From Streptomyces formicae (GTDB lineage: Bacteria > Actinomycetota > Actinomycetes > Streptomycetales > Streptomycetaceae), in assembly GCF_002556545.1 (NCBI RefSeq), contig NZ_CP022685.1, forward strand, positions 9,402,001-9,466,000: a DNA stretch of 64,000 nucleotides. Direction: 5' to 3'. Each line of letters begins with the position of its first letter. The first letter of the stretch is position 1. This document shows positions 35,910 through 48,276 of this stretch, piece by piece. Below the pieces are notes generated by a model. It did no database searches. It saw only the letters and a program-made list of their open reading frames with translations, and was not told where the DNA came from. A program made the translations under genes and the position numbers.

Positions 35910-37049
35910 GTGAAATTCCTCCAACTCGACCACGACGTATGCGGAAAGCTCCTGCCCGGCCTCGCCGACCGACTCGCCGACGTGCCGTTCGACGAGCTGG
36001 AGTCCCCGGCGAGTCCGGCCATCGCGCTGTTCAAGGAGTACGGCGGCACCAATCTCCTGATCCCCCGTGCGTACGGCGGGGTCGGCGCCTCCGCGCTCGA
36101 CGCGGTCAGGGTGATCCGCGCGCTGGGGTCGCTCGCACCCTCGCTCGCCGTGGCCACCGCGATGCACCACTTCTCGGTCGGCATGCTGTTCGCCGTGGGA
36201 CCGCTCTACGAGAGCAGCACCAGCATTCGGGCGTCCGTGCTCGACGTGGTCGCGAAGAACCGGTCGCTCATCGCCTCGGGGTACGCGGAGGGCCGCTCGG
36301 GCCACGGCATCCTCAGCCCGACCGTCGAGGCCCGCGAGACCCCCGGCGGCTACCTGGTCAGCGGTTCCAAGAAGCCCTGCAGCCTGTCGCGCTCGATGGA
36401 CCTGCTCACCGCGAGCGTCGCGCTGCCCGGGCCCGAAGGGGAATCCGAGATGGGTCTCCTGGTGCTTCCCGCCGATACGCCGGGCATCTCCGTGCACGAC
36501 TTCTGGTCGACGTTCCCGCTGGCCGCCGCGGAGAGCCACGAGGTCCGCCTCACCGACGTGTTCGCCGGGCCCGAGCACATCCTGCGCGCACCCGCGAACG
36601 CCGCGGAGAAGCTGGACGAGCTCAACGAGGCGGGGGTGATCTGGTTCCAGATGATCGTCGCCGCCTCGTACACCGGAGTGGCCAGCGCATTGGTCGACCT
36701 CGTCCTGAACCGGCGGCGCGGATCGGCCGACGAGCGCGCACGGCTGTGCCTCCTCATCGAGTCGGCCGCGTCCTTGGTGGAGGGGATCGCCCGCCGGATC
36801 ATGGACGACGACCTCGGCAACGACTGCGCGGCGGCCTCCCTGTTCACCCGCTTCTCCGTGCAGGACATCATCACCAGGGTCGTCAGCCAGGCGGTGGAGA
36901 TGCTGGGCGGCATGGCCTTCATCACCTCGCCGAAGGTCGCCTCCCTGGCTTCCGCCGCACAGGCCGTCGTCTTCCACCCTCCGTCGCGGGCGAGCATGAG
37001 CGAAGCGGTCGTCGACTACTACGCGGGCAAGCCGCTGTTCTTCTCCTAG
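35910..37049 (+). CDS. Acyl-CoA-dehydrogenase-fold flavoprotein, possible oxygenase
   Basis: This 379-residue protein has the acyl-CoA dehydrogenase fold: an N-terminal helical part with LLIPRAYGGVGASALDAVRVIRALG, a middle beta part (GYLVSGSKKPCSLSRSMDLL) and C-terminal FAD contacts (VSQAVEMLGGMAFITSPKV). The usual catalytic Glu could not be placed, and the C terminus (FHPPSRASMSEAV) resembles the flavin-dependent oxygenases of this superfamily. It may therefore use reduced flavin supplied by the reductase at 46488. It starts with GTG at 35910 and ends at a 24-bp hairpin facing cas. It is the last gene of the 32773-37049 set. Confidence 0.82.
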   Translation: MKFLQLDHDVCGKLLPGLADRLADVPFDELESPASPAIALFKEYGGTNLLIPRAYGGVGASALDAVRVIRALGSLAPSLAVATAMHHFSVGMLFAVGPLYESSTSIRASVLDVVAKNRSLIASGYAEGRSGHGILSPTVEARETPGGYLVSGSKKPCSLSRSMDLLTASVALPGPEGESEMGLLVLPADTPGISVHDFWSTFPLAAAESHEVRLTDVFAGPEHILRAPANAAEKLDELNEAGVIWFQMIVAASYTGVASALVDLVLNRRRGSADERARLCLLIESAASLVEGIARRIMDDDLGNDCAAASLFTRFSVQDIITRVVSQAVEMLGGMAFITSPKVASLASAAQAVVFHPPSRASMSEAVVDYYAGKPLFFS

Positions 37050-37052
37050 CCG

Positions 37053-37106
37053 CCACGCGGACGACCGGGGGCCGCCCGCACCGGCGGCCCCCGGTCGTCC
37101 GCGTGG
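37053..37106. terminator. 24-bp perfect hairpin between convergent clavam genes
   Basis: The arms at 37053-37076 and 37083-37106 are perfect complements over 24 bp with a 6-base loop. It lies directly between the acyl-CoA-dehydrogenase-like gene and cas, which are convergent, and it is the strongest terminator in the window. Confidence 0.88.
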
Positions 37107-37126
37107 TACCACGCACGTGCCTCGCG

Positions 37127-39048
<1,922 letters not shown>

Positions 39049-39086
39049 GGTGGGCCCCTCCCTTCCTGGTCGGGTACGTGACGTGG

Positions 39087-40616
39087 TCATCGCGGAACGG
39101 GACGGGCGGCGCCGGTCAGCCGGGAGGCGGCCAGTTCGACCACCGCGTCGAGCGCCACGTCGTCCGGATGGCGTCCGCCGACGACGACTTGATCGAAGAT
39201 CTCCCGGACGACCAGGCGCTTGGCCTGGCGCACGCGGTCGGGCGGGGCCCCGGCGTCCGCCAGGAGCCGGGAGAAGGACGAGCTGGTGCCCGATCCCTCG
39301 TGCACGCCGAGCTTGGGGCGGACGACGACCTCGTGCGGCAGGACGTCGCTCATGGCGGCGCGCAGCACCCACTTGTCCTGCCCGTGACGGTGCTTGAGCC
39401 CTGCCTCCAGGGACACCAGGACGTCGAGGACGTCGCGGTCCCAGTAGGGGTGGGTCGACCAGTGGCCGCCCACCGCGGAGAGCGTCGGCGTCATCTCGTT
39501 GAGGCCGTCGAAGGTCTCCATGTCGTGGCAGACGGCCGTGTCGAGCCGAGGCAGCCGGTTCTCGCGGTGCATGCCGCCGAGCGGGATGTCGGCCCCGTAA
39601 CCGGTGAGGACGCGCCGCCCCGGGCCGCCGATCCGCACGTACAGGGCGGTCAGCGGCAGCAGGTATTCGACGATGTCCGGGTCGAGGCATTCGGCGGCCC
39701 AGACCGTGTGCGGAAGCCGCCGCAGCAGCTCAGTGGTCGGGACGGTGATCTCCCGGTGCGCGGAGCCGACGTGCCGGGCCACGACGCGCGCCTGCGGGAA
39801 CTCGTCGGCCTCGTCGGTTCCCATCGACACGGTGTCGACGGGCCTGGCCGCCCGACGGGCGGCCAGCGCCGCGACGGTCGAGGAATCGATGCCTCCCGAG
39901 AGCACCACCAGGGGCGTGCCACCTGCCGTGCGGGTCCGCACCGCGCGCTCCACCGCCCGGCGCACGGCGTCGACTGCCTCCTCCTCCGGCAGGATCCGGC
40001 GGGCGAGCGGCGGCGCCCACGTGCGGTGCGGGACGCACTTCCCGGTGGCCACCTCGATGTCGAGGACCGTGCCGGCCGGCACCTGGTGGGTGCCGGGCAG
40101 CCCCCGCACAGGGCGGGCGGGCACGGGACGCCCGGCCGGCGCGTTCCGCAGCGCCTTCGCCTCCGTCGCGGCGAGGACGCGCCCCGGGGCGACGGAGACG
40201 TACAGCGGCACCGAGCCCGCGTGGTCCGTGGCGAGCACCGCCCGCCCGGACTCCGTCACCAGGGCGGCGAACCGCCCGTTCAGGAGCCGGAAGACGTGAA
40301 GGTCGTAGACGCCGAACAGGGCGATGACGAGCGCGGCGTCGTTGCCCGGCAGCGCGCGCCCCGGCGGCAGGAGCCGGTGCAGCTCGTCCCGGTTGTACAG
40401 CTCTCCGGCGAACACCAGCGTCCTGCCCCGGGCGCGGGCGCAGGCCTCGTCCGGTGCTCCGGAGTGCAGGAGTACGGCGTGCAGGGTGCGGTCGGCCGTT
40501 CGTTCGTGCCACGTCGCCCGCGAGGCGCGTGCCGCGAAGGTCGGTGCGGGCACGTGCCCGCCGTCCTGGCGGAGTTCGGTGAGGAAGCCGATGGCGGCGG
40601 GGGAGTTCGGTGTCAT
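39087..40616 (-). CDS. bls: Beta-lactam synthetase
   Basis: This 509-residue protein is built like asparagine synthetase B. The N-terminal glutaminase-like domain has no Cys after the start (it begins TPNSPAAIG), so ammonia release is lost. The synthetase domain has the ATP loop VVLSGGIDSSTVA, Tyr in VLTGYGADIPLGG, and the catalytic Lys in RPKLGVHEGSG, as in characterised Bls. It adenylates carboxyethylarginine and closes the four-membered beta-lactam ring. A remarkable run, DKWVLRAAM followed by RPKLGVHEGSGTSSSFSRLL, is close to the S. clavuligerus protein as I recall it. It starts 5 bases after ceaS ends. Confidence 0.95.
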   Translation of the reverse strand: MTPNSPAAIGFLTELRQDGGHVPAPTFAARASRATWHERTADRTLHAVLLHSGAPDEACARARGRTLVFAGELYNRDELHRLLPPGRALPGNDAALVIALFGVYDLHVFRLLNGRFAALVTESGRAVLATDHAGSVPLYVSVAPGRVLAATEAKALRNAPAGRPVPARPVRGLPGTHQVPAGTVLDIEVATGKCVPHRTWAPPLARRILPEEEAVDAVRRAVERAVRTRTAGGTPLVVLSGGIDSSTVAALAARRAARPVDTVSMGTDEADEFPQARVVARHVGSAHREITVPTTELLRRLPHTVWAAECLDPDIVEYLLPLTALYVRIGGPGRRVLTGYGADIPLGGMHRENRLPRLDTAVCHDMETFDGLNEMTPTLSAVGGHWSTHPYWDRDVLDVLVSLEAGLKHRHGQDKWVLRAAMSDVLPHEVVVRPKLGVHEGSGTSSSFSRLLADAGAPPDRVRQAKRLVVREIFDQVVVGGRHPDDVALDAVVELAASRLTGAARPVPR

Positions 40617-40621
40617 CGGCG

Positions 40622-42437
<1,816 letters not shown>

Positions 42438-42509
42438 TGTGCCGATCGCCCCTTGCAGGGGGGTGGGCCGTCGACTTGCACGGTTCCTGTGGACGGCTGA
42501 GCCGCCACG

Positions 42510-42533
42510 GGCACACACTTCGGTGGGTGTGCC
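42510..42533. terminator. UUCG-tetraloop hairpin in the divergent region
   Basis: GGCACAC and GTGTGCC enclose AC-TTCG-GT with a two-base bulge, a very stable cUUCGg tetraloop hairpin. In the plus direction it could insulate or attenuate the regulator transcript; in the minus direction, the ceaS transcript. Confidence 0.4.
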
Positions 42534-43009
42534 TGGCGCTCCTTGGGGGGTAACGAGGCTGTTCCCACCGCCATGTGCCGCCGTGCGTGCGCATGCGGGC
42601 ACTGGTCGGGCGCCGCGGCCCCGCACGGCGGGCACGACCGTGCGCCCGTTCGCTGCCCGGACGGCCCGATGCGGGACGCAGGAGCCGCGGCAGCGGGCAA
42701 CCGGAGCCTTGTATTCAGCCAAGGGCAGGCGCAACGCGCCCCATAACGGGCGAGGACCGCGCCCCTCCGCCGGGAGAAACTGGGCGATGACGGGGCGGTT
42801 CGGATGCGTTTCTCACGTGGCTGCGGTTCTCGGGGAGAGCGCTCCCGGCCGGTGCACCGGGCCGACGCCCCGGGCTCTTAGCACGGCGGCCGGTCGAGTG
42901 ACTCAGGAACACCCGAGCGGATCTCGTTCAGCCACAAGCACCCGCGCAGGCCCGCTCCTCCGGCACCGCAGGGCGGTCCCGCGCCACGCAGAGAGGACCG
43001 GATGTCGCA

Positions 43010-45127
43010 GTGAAGCCGACCAGCCTTGACTCCCGTGCCGAAGCGTCCGAGCCGACCGGACCCGCGCCGATCGGCGCACTGGGTTCGCTCTCCGTGCGCA
43101 GCGAAGGCCGCCCTCTGGAGCTGGGGCCGCCACGCCAACGCGCGGTCCTCGCCCTGCTCCTGATCGGCGCGGGCAGTGTGGTGTCGGTCGACTCGATCAT
43201 CTCCCGCATCTGGGGCGACGCCCCGCCCGCGACCGCCAACGCGACCCTGCAGTCGTACGTGTCGCGGCTGCGCAAACTCCTTGCCGACTGCCTCCTGCCC
43301 GACGGGTCGAGGCCCCAACTGCACTACCAGCAACCGGGGTACGCGCTGGTCATCGATCCCGAGCACGTCGACGTCCACCGCTTCGAGGGAGCCGTACGGA
43401 CAGGCAGCCGGCTGGCGCAGAAGGGGAGTGCCGACGAGGCCCACGCCGTGCTGGGCGCGGCCCTGGACACCTGGGTCGGAGCGCCCTACGAGGAGCTGAG
43501 CGCCTACGACTTCGCCGTGCAGGAGGCCGCCAGGCTCGAACAACTGCGGCTCAGCGCCGTCGAGTCGTGGGCCCAGTGCGCGCTGCGCCTCGGCCGGGAG
43601 GAGAACGTGCTGCACCCCCTGGCGATCGAGGCGAAGCGCAACCCGCTGCGCGAGCGGCTCACCGGCCTGTACATGCACGCCCAGTACCGGCTCGGCCGCC
43701 AGGCGGACGCCCTGCGGACGTACGAGGAGACGCGTCAGGCCCTCGCCGAGGAGATCGGCGCGGACCCCGGCAGGGAGCTGGCGGCGCTGCACGCGGCGAT
43801 CCTGCGACAGGACTGCGCCCTGGAGCGCGCGCCCGAGTTGGCCGACCGGGGCACCGGGGACGAGGCGCGGTGCGGCCCTGCCCCGGCCTTCGAAGGACCG
43901 TCCCACCCGGTGACCGCGGCCGGATCCGGACGAATCACGATCCGCGCGCCCCGGCTCCCCACCGCGCGCGACCTCGACGCGGGATCGCCGCGCCGGGCGG
44001 ACGGCGCCCCACCCGTGTTCGTCGGCCGTGACGAGGAGTTGCGGGCCCTCGTCGACTCCGCCACGGGCGCGTTCCACACGTCGGGGCGGGTGGCGTTCCT
44101 CGTCGGTGAGGCGGGCATCGGCAAGACGCGGCTGGTGTCCGAGCTCGCCCGGACGGTCACGGAGAGCGCGCACACCGTCTGGGCGTCCTGTTCGGAGAGC
44201 GAGGACAAGCCGGACTACTGGCCATGGACGACACTCCTGCGCCGGCTGACCGCGCTCTGGCCCGACCGGGTGTGCCGATTACCCGACTGGGTGCGGCACA
44301 GCCTCGCGCACCTGCTCCCCGAGATGTGCTCGGACATCTGCGAGCCGCCCCGCCACGGGACGAGCGCGCGGCCGGTGTCGGCGCCGCTCTCCAGGGACGC
44401 CCGGTTCACGCTGCACGACGCGGTGTGCCAGGCGCTGCTGCGCACCGTCCGGGAGCCGACGGTCCTGGTCGTGGAGGACGTGGACCGGGCCGACGCGCCG
44501 TCGCTCGCCCTGCTGCGGCTTTTCGTGGAGCAACTGCGGAACGCCCCCGCCCTCCTCGTGGTCACCACCCGTACCTTCCAGCTCGCCCACGACGCCGAAC
44601 TGCGACGGGCCGCGGCCGTGATCCTCCAGTCGCTGGACGCACGCCGGATCCTGCTCGAACCGCTGGACCTCGCGGCGACCGGGACGCTCGCGTCAAGGAC
44701 GCTGGGGGAGAGCCCCGAACCCCGCCTCCTGGAAAGGCTGCACCGGCGTACCGCGGGCAATCCCTACTTCCTCGGCTACCTGCTGCACGCCGGGCAGCAG
44801 GGGCTCGCCGTCGATCCGGACGCCGCGATCCCGCACGAACTCGCCGGGGTCGTCCTGGAACGCCTGTCGGGCCTGCCGTCCGGGATCCGCCGGGTTCTCG
44901 AACTGTGCGCCGTCATGGAGGACGGCTGCGAACGACACGCCGTCGAGGCGATGCTGCGACACGAAGGCATCCCCACGGACGCGCTTCCCACGGCGCTGCA
45001 CGGCGGGTTGTTGACGCCCGACCCCGACGGAGCCGACCGGCTGCGGTTCGTCCATCCGCTGGTGCGGGAGGCGGTCCTGCACGCCCTGGAGAGCACCCGT
45101 ACGGCGTCGCCCGCCGGGGCGGCATGA
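43010..45127 (+). CDS. Large SARP regulator with AAA-type ATPase domain
   Basis: This 705-residue regulator has an N-terminal winged-helix domain (about 25-105, LELGPPRQRAVLALLLIGAG to TLQSYVSRLRKLL). A bacterial transcriptional activation domain follows (about 110-255, ending AEEIGADPGRELAALHAAIL). Then comes an ATPase domain with Walker A VGEAGIGKTRLVSE (near 366) and Walker B TVLVVEDVDRAD. Large SARPs of this type activate antibiotic clusters, and a similar regulator (Cvm7P) serves 5S clavam production in S. clavuligerus. Leu424 is encoded by TTA (44279-44281), so full translation needs the bldA tRNA. The start is GTG at 43010 with a rather distant GAGAGG. It is divergent from ceaS and probably controls it. 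Confidence 0.93.
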   Translation: MKPTSLDSRAEASEPTGPAPIGALGSLSVRSEGRPLELGPPRQRAVLALLLIGAGSVVSVDSIISRIWGDAPPATANATLQSYVSRLRKLLADCLLPDGSRPQLHYQQPGYALVIDPEHVDVHRFEGAVRTGSRLAQKGSADEAHAVLGAALDTWVGAPYEELSAYDFAVQEAARLEQLRLSAVESWAQCALRLGREENVLHPLAIEAKRNPLRERLTGLYMHAQYRLGRQADALRTYEETRQALAEEIGADPGRELAALHAAILRQDCALERAPELADRGTGDEARCGPAPAFEGPSHPVTAAGSGRITIRAPRLPTARDLDAGSPRRADGAPPVFVGRDEELRALVDSATGAFHTSGRVAFLVGEAGIGKTRLVSELARTVTESAHTVWASCSESEDKPDYWPWTTLLRRLTALWPDRVCRLPDWVRHSLAHLLPEMCSDICEPPRHGTSARPVSAPLSRDARFTLHDAVCQALLRTVREPTVLVVEDVDRADAPSLALLRLFVEQLRNAPALLVVTTRTFQLAHDAELRRAAAVILQSLDARRILLEPLDLAATGTLASRTLGESPEPRLLERLHRRTAGNPYFLGYLLHAGQQGLAVDPDAAIPHELAGVVLERLSGLPSGIRRVLELCAVMEDGCERHAVEAMLRHEGIPTDALPTALHGGLLTPDPDGADRLRFVHPLVREAVLHALESTRTASPAGAA

Positions 45128-45306
45128 GAGCGGCGTTCCCCGTTCCGTGACGTTTCCTGTGTCGCCGCGCCTCCCGTTGCGCGCCGTCCCTCGTTCAAGG
45201 GAGTTCCAGCGAACGGCGCAGCGGTCGGCAAGCGGGGCGTGTCACGGTGGCCGGGCAGGCGCCGGGAGGGCCTGTACCGGCGATTCGGGAAGGGAACCCA
45301 GGTCCG

Positions 45307-46470
45307 ATGCACGCCTCTTCTCCGCAAGGTTTCCTCGTCCACCACGGCCGCGCGGGCATCAAGGAGACATCCCCGGACTTCACCGTGATCGCCTCCGAGG
45401 TGCCCGCGGTCGCGAGCGCGGTGTTCACCCGCTCACGTTTCGCCGGACCCAGCGTCCTGCTCAGCAGGGAAGCGGTCGCGGACCGGAGCGCGCGGGGCGT
45501 CGTCGTCCTCTCCGGGAACGCCAACGTCGCCACGGGTGCGGAGGGCCGCCGTGACGCCGAGGAGATCCGCCGCCGGGTGGCCGAGGCGATCGGGGCCGAC
45601 GAGAACGACGTACTGATCGCCTCCACGGGCCTGATCGGCCACCGCTACCCCATGCCCCTCCTGCGCGCTCATGTCGCCTCGCTGCGCTGGCCGTTCCCCG
45701 GTGCCGATTTCGACGCGGCGGCGACGGCCATCATGACGACCGACACCCACCCCAAGATCCGCAGGGCGCGGTGCGGTGACGCGAGGCTGGTCGGCATCGC
45801 CAAGGGGGTGGGCATGATGGAGCCGGACATGGCGACGCTGCTCACGTTCTTCTGCACCGACGCCGCGGTGGGCCCCGTCGTCCTCGATGACGTCTTCCGG
45901 CGCGTGATGGACCGCACGTTCAACGCGTTGAGCATCGACACCGACACGTCCACCAGCGACACGGCGGCCGTCTTCGCCAGCGGTCTCGCGGGCCACGTCG
46001 ACCTCGTGGAGTTCGAAAGGGCCCTGGGCGCACTCGCGTTGGACCTGGTCAAGGACATCGCCAGGGACGGCGAGGGCGCCACCAAGCTCCTCGAGGTGCG
46101 GGTGACGGGGGCCAGGGACGTCGCCCAGGCCAAGCGTGTGGCCAAGGCCGTGGTCAACTCCCCGTTGGTGAAGACCGCCGTGCACGGCGCCGATCCGAAC
46201 TGGGGACGGGTCGCCATGGCGGTCGGCAAGTGCCAGGACGACCTGGACATCGTCCCCGAGCGCGTCACGATCAGCTTCGGCGCCCAGGAGGTGTACCCGG
46301 GGACGCCGGGCCCCAAGGAGCTGGAGCGCGTCGCGGAACACCTCAAGAACGCCGAGGTCGCGCTCCAGGTCGACCTCGGCGTCCGCCCGTACTCCACCGC
46401 TGAGTTCACGGCTTACGGCTGCGACCTCACCGAGGGGTACGTGCGGCTGAACGCCGACTACTCGACCTGA
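45307..46470 (+). CDS. oat: Ornithine acetyltransferase (ArgJ family, clavam-associated)
   Basis: This 387-residue member of the ArgJ family is a self-cleaving N-terminal nucleophile acyltransferase. The cleavage site is in DGEGATKLLEV (Ala-Thr bond, Thr as nucleophile), with earlier blocks VLSGNANVATGAEG, IASTGLIGHRYPM and KGVGMMEPDMATLL. Clavam clusters carry such a gene (oat1/oat2). Its exchange of acetyl between N-acetylornithine and glutamate raises ornithine and hence arginine supply. The primary-metabolism argJ is the alternative, but no other arg gene is adjacent. The ATG at 45307 is used. The flavin reductase follows after 17 bases. Confidence 0.9.
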   Translation: MHASSPQGFLVHHGRAGIKETSPDFTVIASEVPAVASAVFTRSRFAGPSVLLSREAVADRSARGVVVLSGNANVATGAEGRRDAEEIRRRVAEAIGADENDVLIASTGLIGHRYPMPLLRAHVASLRWPFPGADFDAAATAIMTTDTHPKIRRARCGDARLVGIAKGVGMMEPDMATLLTFFCTDAAVGPVVLDDVFRRVMDRTFNALSIDTDTSTSDTAAVFASGLAGHVDLVEFERALGALALDLVKDIARDGEGATKLLEVRVTGARDVAQAKRVAKAVVNSPLVKTAVHGADPNWGRVAMAVGKCQDDLDIVPERVTISFGAQEVYPGTPGPKELERVAEHLKNAEVALQVDLGVRPYSTAEFTAYGCDLTEGYVRLNADYST

Positions 46471-46487
46471 ACCGCGGGACCGGTGAC

Positions 46488-47072
46488 GTGATGACGTACG
46501 GCTCCCGTTCCGAGGGATCACACGAGGGCTCCGGGTGCGGTGCGGATCACCGCGGACCCGCAGCGGACCTCCGTACGGTGCTGGGGCGCTGTCCCACCGG
46601 TGTCGCCCTGATCACCGCACCTGCCCCGAGGCCGGGCGCGGACCCGCTCGGAATGGTCGTCGGCACCTTCACCTCGGTCTCCCTCGATCCACCCCTGGTG
46701 GGCTTCCTGCCCGCGCGCACCTCGACGACCTGGCCGCTGATCAGGGCCGGGGGCCGGTTCTGCGGCAACGTGCTGAGCGCGGGGCAGCGCGGTGTGTGCG
46801 AGGCGTTCGTCACGAAGTCGCCGCACCGCTGGGACCTTCCCCACCGCTGGTCGCCCTCGGGCTGCCCCCTCCTGCTCGACGCCGTCGCCTGGGTCGACTG
46901 CGCGACGTACGCGCAGTCCGACGCGGGCGACCACTGGTTCGTCACGGGCTCGGTGCGAGCGCTGGGCACCGGTCACCAGGGCCCGCCGCTGGTCTTCCTG
47001 GGCGGCCGCTACGGCACGTACGCGCCGCAATCCGGCCATCGGGACCAGACGCCGGGACCGATGACCGCCTGA
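46488..47072 (+). CDS. Flavin reductase (HpaC/ActVB-like)
   Basis: This 194-residue flavin reductase has the FMN-binding split barrel: LRTVLGRCPTGVALITAPA, VGTFTSVSLDPPLVGFLPARTSTTW, FCGNVLSAGQRGVCEAF and HWFVTGSVRALG. It makes FMNH2 or FADH2 with NAD(P)H for a partner oxygenase. Cvm3 in the S. clavuligerus clavam cluster is of the same class. A possible partner here is the acyl-CoA-dehydrogenase-like protein at 35910. GTG at 46488 and ATG at 46491 are both possible starts. It is co-transcribed with oat and followed by a hairpin. Confidence 0.9.
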   Translation: MMTYGSRSEGSHEGSGCGADHRGPAADLRTVLGRCPTGVALITAPAPRPGADPLGMVVGTFTSVSLDPPLVGFLPARTSTTWPLIRAGGRFCGNVLSAGQRGVCEAFVTKSPHRWDLPHRWSPSGCPLLLDAVAWVDCATYAQSDAGDHWFVTGSVRALGTGHQGPPLVFLGGRYGTYAPQSGHRDQTPGPMTA

Positions 47073-47154
47073 CCGGCCCGACGCGTCGCCCCCTGACCGG
47101 TCCGGCCCCGGCACCGTGAATCCAACGCTTTCGGCCACCTTCCGACCTGCAGTC

Positions 47155-47185
47155 CCGGCCACCGCAACGTCGATGCGGCGGCCGG
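47155..47185 (+). terminator. Terminator after the oat-flavin reductase unit
   Basis: CCGGCCACCGCA (47155-47166) and TGCGGCGGCCGG (47174-47185) form a 12-bp stem with one mismatch and a 7-base loop, 82 bases after the flavin reductase stop. Confidence 0.6.
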
Positions 47186-47336
47186 AATGACACCTGTCCC
47201 CGACGGCCATGTGAACCGCCCGGCCGTCAGCCCCGTAGGGGTCTGGCGTGGAGGCAACGCACGGCCGAACCGCCTGAACGGGCGCGTGCCCGGCTGAAGT
47301 TGACAGGGTCGAAGGTGGCATGGGGGAGGGCTACAC

Positions 47337-48131
47337 ATGGGGGAGTCAGTCATGGGTCGGGCGGTCGCCGCGGAGGGCGAGGACCGGCGCCGCCGCATTG
47401 TGATCAGCGCCCGGCGGGCGGGATCCGTAGACGTCACGGCGATCGCCGCCGACCTCGGGGTGTCCAAGGAGACGGTGCGGCGGGACCTGAGCACACTGGA
47501 ACGGCGCGGCCTGGTGCGGCGCACGCACGGGGGCGCGTACCCGGTGGAGAGCACGAGCTTCGAGACCACGCTGGCGTTCCGCACCGGAATGCACGCCGCG
47601 GAGAAGGCACGCATCGCCACGGCCGCCGCGGAACTCCTGAGAGACGCCGAGACGGTCTTCATCGACGAGGGCTACACCCCGCAGCTGATCGCGGAGGCGC
47701 TGCCCGACGACCGCCCGCTGATCGTGATCACCGCCTCGCTCGCCACTGCCCAAGTCCTGGCGACCCGGCCCCGGTTCACCGTGCTGCTGCTCGGCGGCCG
47801 GGTGCGTGGCCGCACGATGGCGACCGTCGACCGCTGGGCGGCGCAGATGCTTTCCGAGTTCGTCATCGACCTGGCGTACGTGGGAGCCAACGGCATCTCC
47901 CGCGAGCACGGCCTGACCACTCCCGACCCGACGGTCAGCGAGGTCAAACGGCAGGCCGTGCGCTCCTCGCGCCGCCGCGTCTTCTCCGGGGAGTACTCCA
48001 AGTTCGGCGCGGTGAGCTTCTGCCGGTTCGCCGACGCGCGCGCCTTCGACACGATCGTCACCGACACCCGCCTCCCGCGGAGCGAGGCCCGACGGTACGC
48101 ACTGCTCGGCCCCGAGGTGCTGCGGGTGTGA
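47337..48131 (+). CDS. DeoR/GlpR-family transcriptional regulator
   Basis: This 264-residue regulator has the N-terminal DeoR helix-turn-helix (VDVTAIAADLGVSKETVRRDLSTLERRGLVRRTHGG, here shown in parts: DLGVSKETVRRDL) and a C-terminal sugar-phosphate sensor domain. The sensor blocks are ETVFIDEGYTPQLIAEAL, LLGGRVRGRTMATV, LAYVGANGISREHGLTTPD and VVDTRLP-like TDTRLPRSEA. The sensor site usually has DxGTT, but here the block reads DEGYT, so ligand binding may differ. Starts at 47337 and 47352 are both ATG with good ribosome sites. It lies between the clavam cluster and the PKS, and its target is unknown. Confidence 0.9.
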   Translation: MGESVMGRAVAAEGEDRRRRIVISARRAGSVDVTAIAADLGVSKETVRRDLSTLERRGLVRRTHGGAYPVESTSFETTLAFRTGMHAAEKARIATAAAELLRDAETVFIDEGYTPQLIAEALPDDRPLIVITASLATAQVLATRPRFTVLLLGGRVRGRTMATVDRWAAQMLSEFVIDLAYVGANGISREHGLTTPDPTVSEVKRQAVRSSRRRVFSGEYSKFGAVSFCRFADARAFDTIVTDTRLPRSEARRYALLGPEVLRV

Positions 48132-48254
48132 CGGTGCCGCCGTGTGCCGGTGTGGCGGCGGGCCGAGGCGCTGTCGAACCTGGCGGGGCGTGACAGCGCC
48201 GCCCTGGCTCGGGCGTCGGCGCCTGGTCGGTGGATCGGTTGGGGGGGCGGTGAC

Positions 48255-48274
48255 TGACTCGGCTCGCTGAGTCA
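48255..48274. terminator. Weak hairpin between convergent genes
   Basis: TGACTC and GAGTCA form a 6-bp inverted repeat with an 8-base loop just after the PKS stop codon (minus strand). It may be a weak terminator for the PKS. Confidence 0.3.
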
Positions 48275-48276
48275 AC

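Noticed and set aside
39087..40616. Asparagine synthetase
   Set aside because: The N-terminal nucleophile Cys is missing, and the Tyr/Lys motifs and operon position match beta-lactam synthetase.
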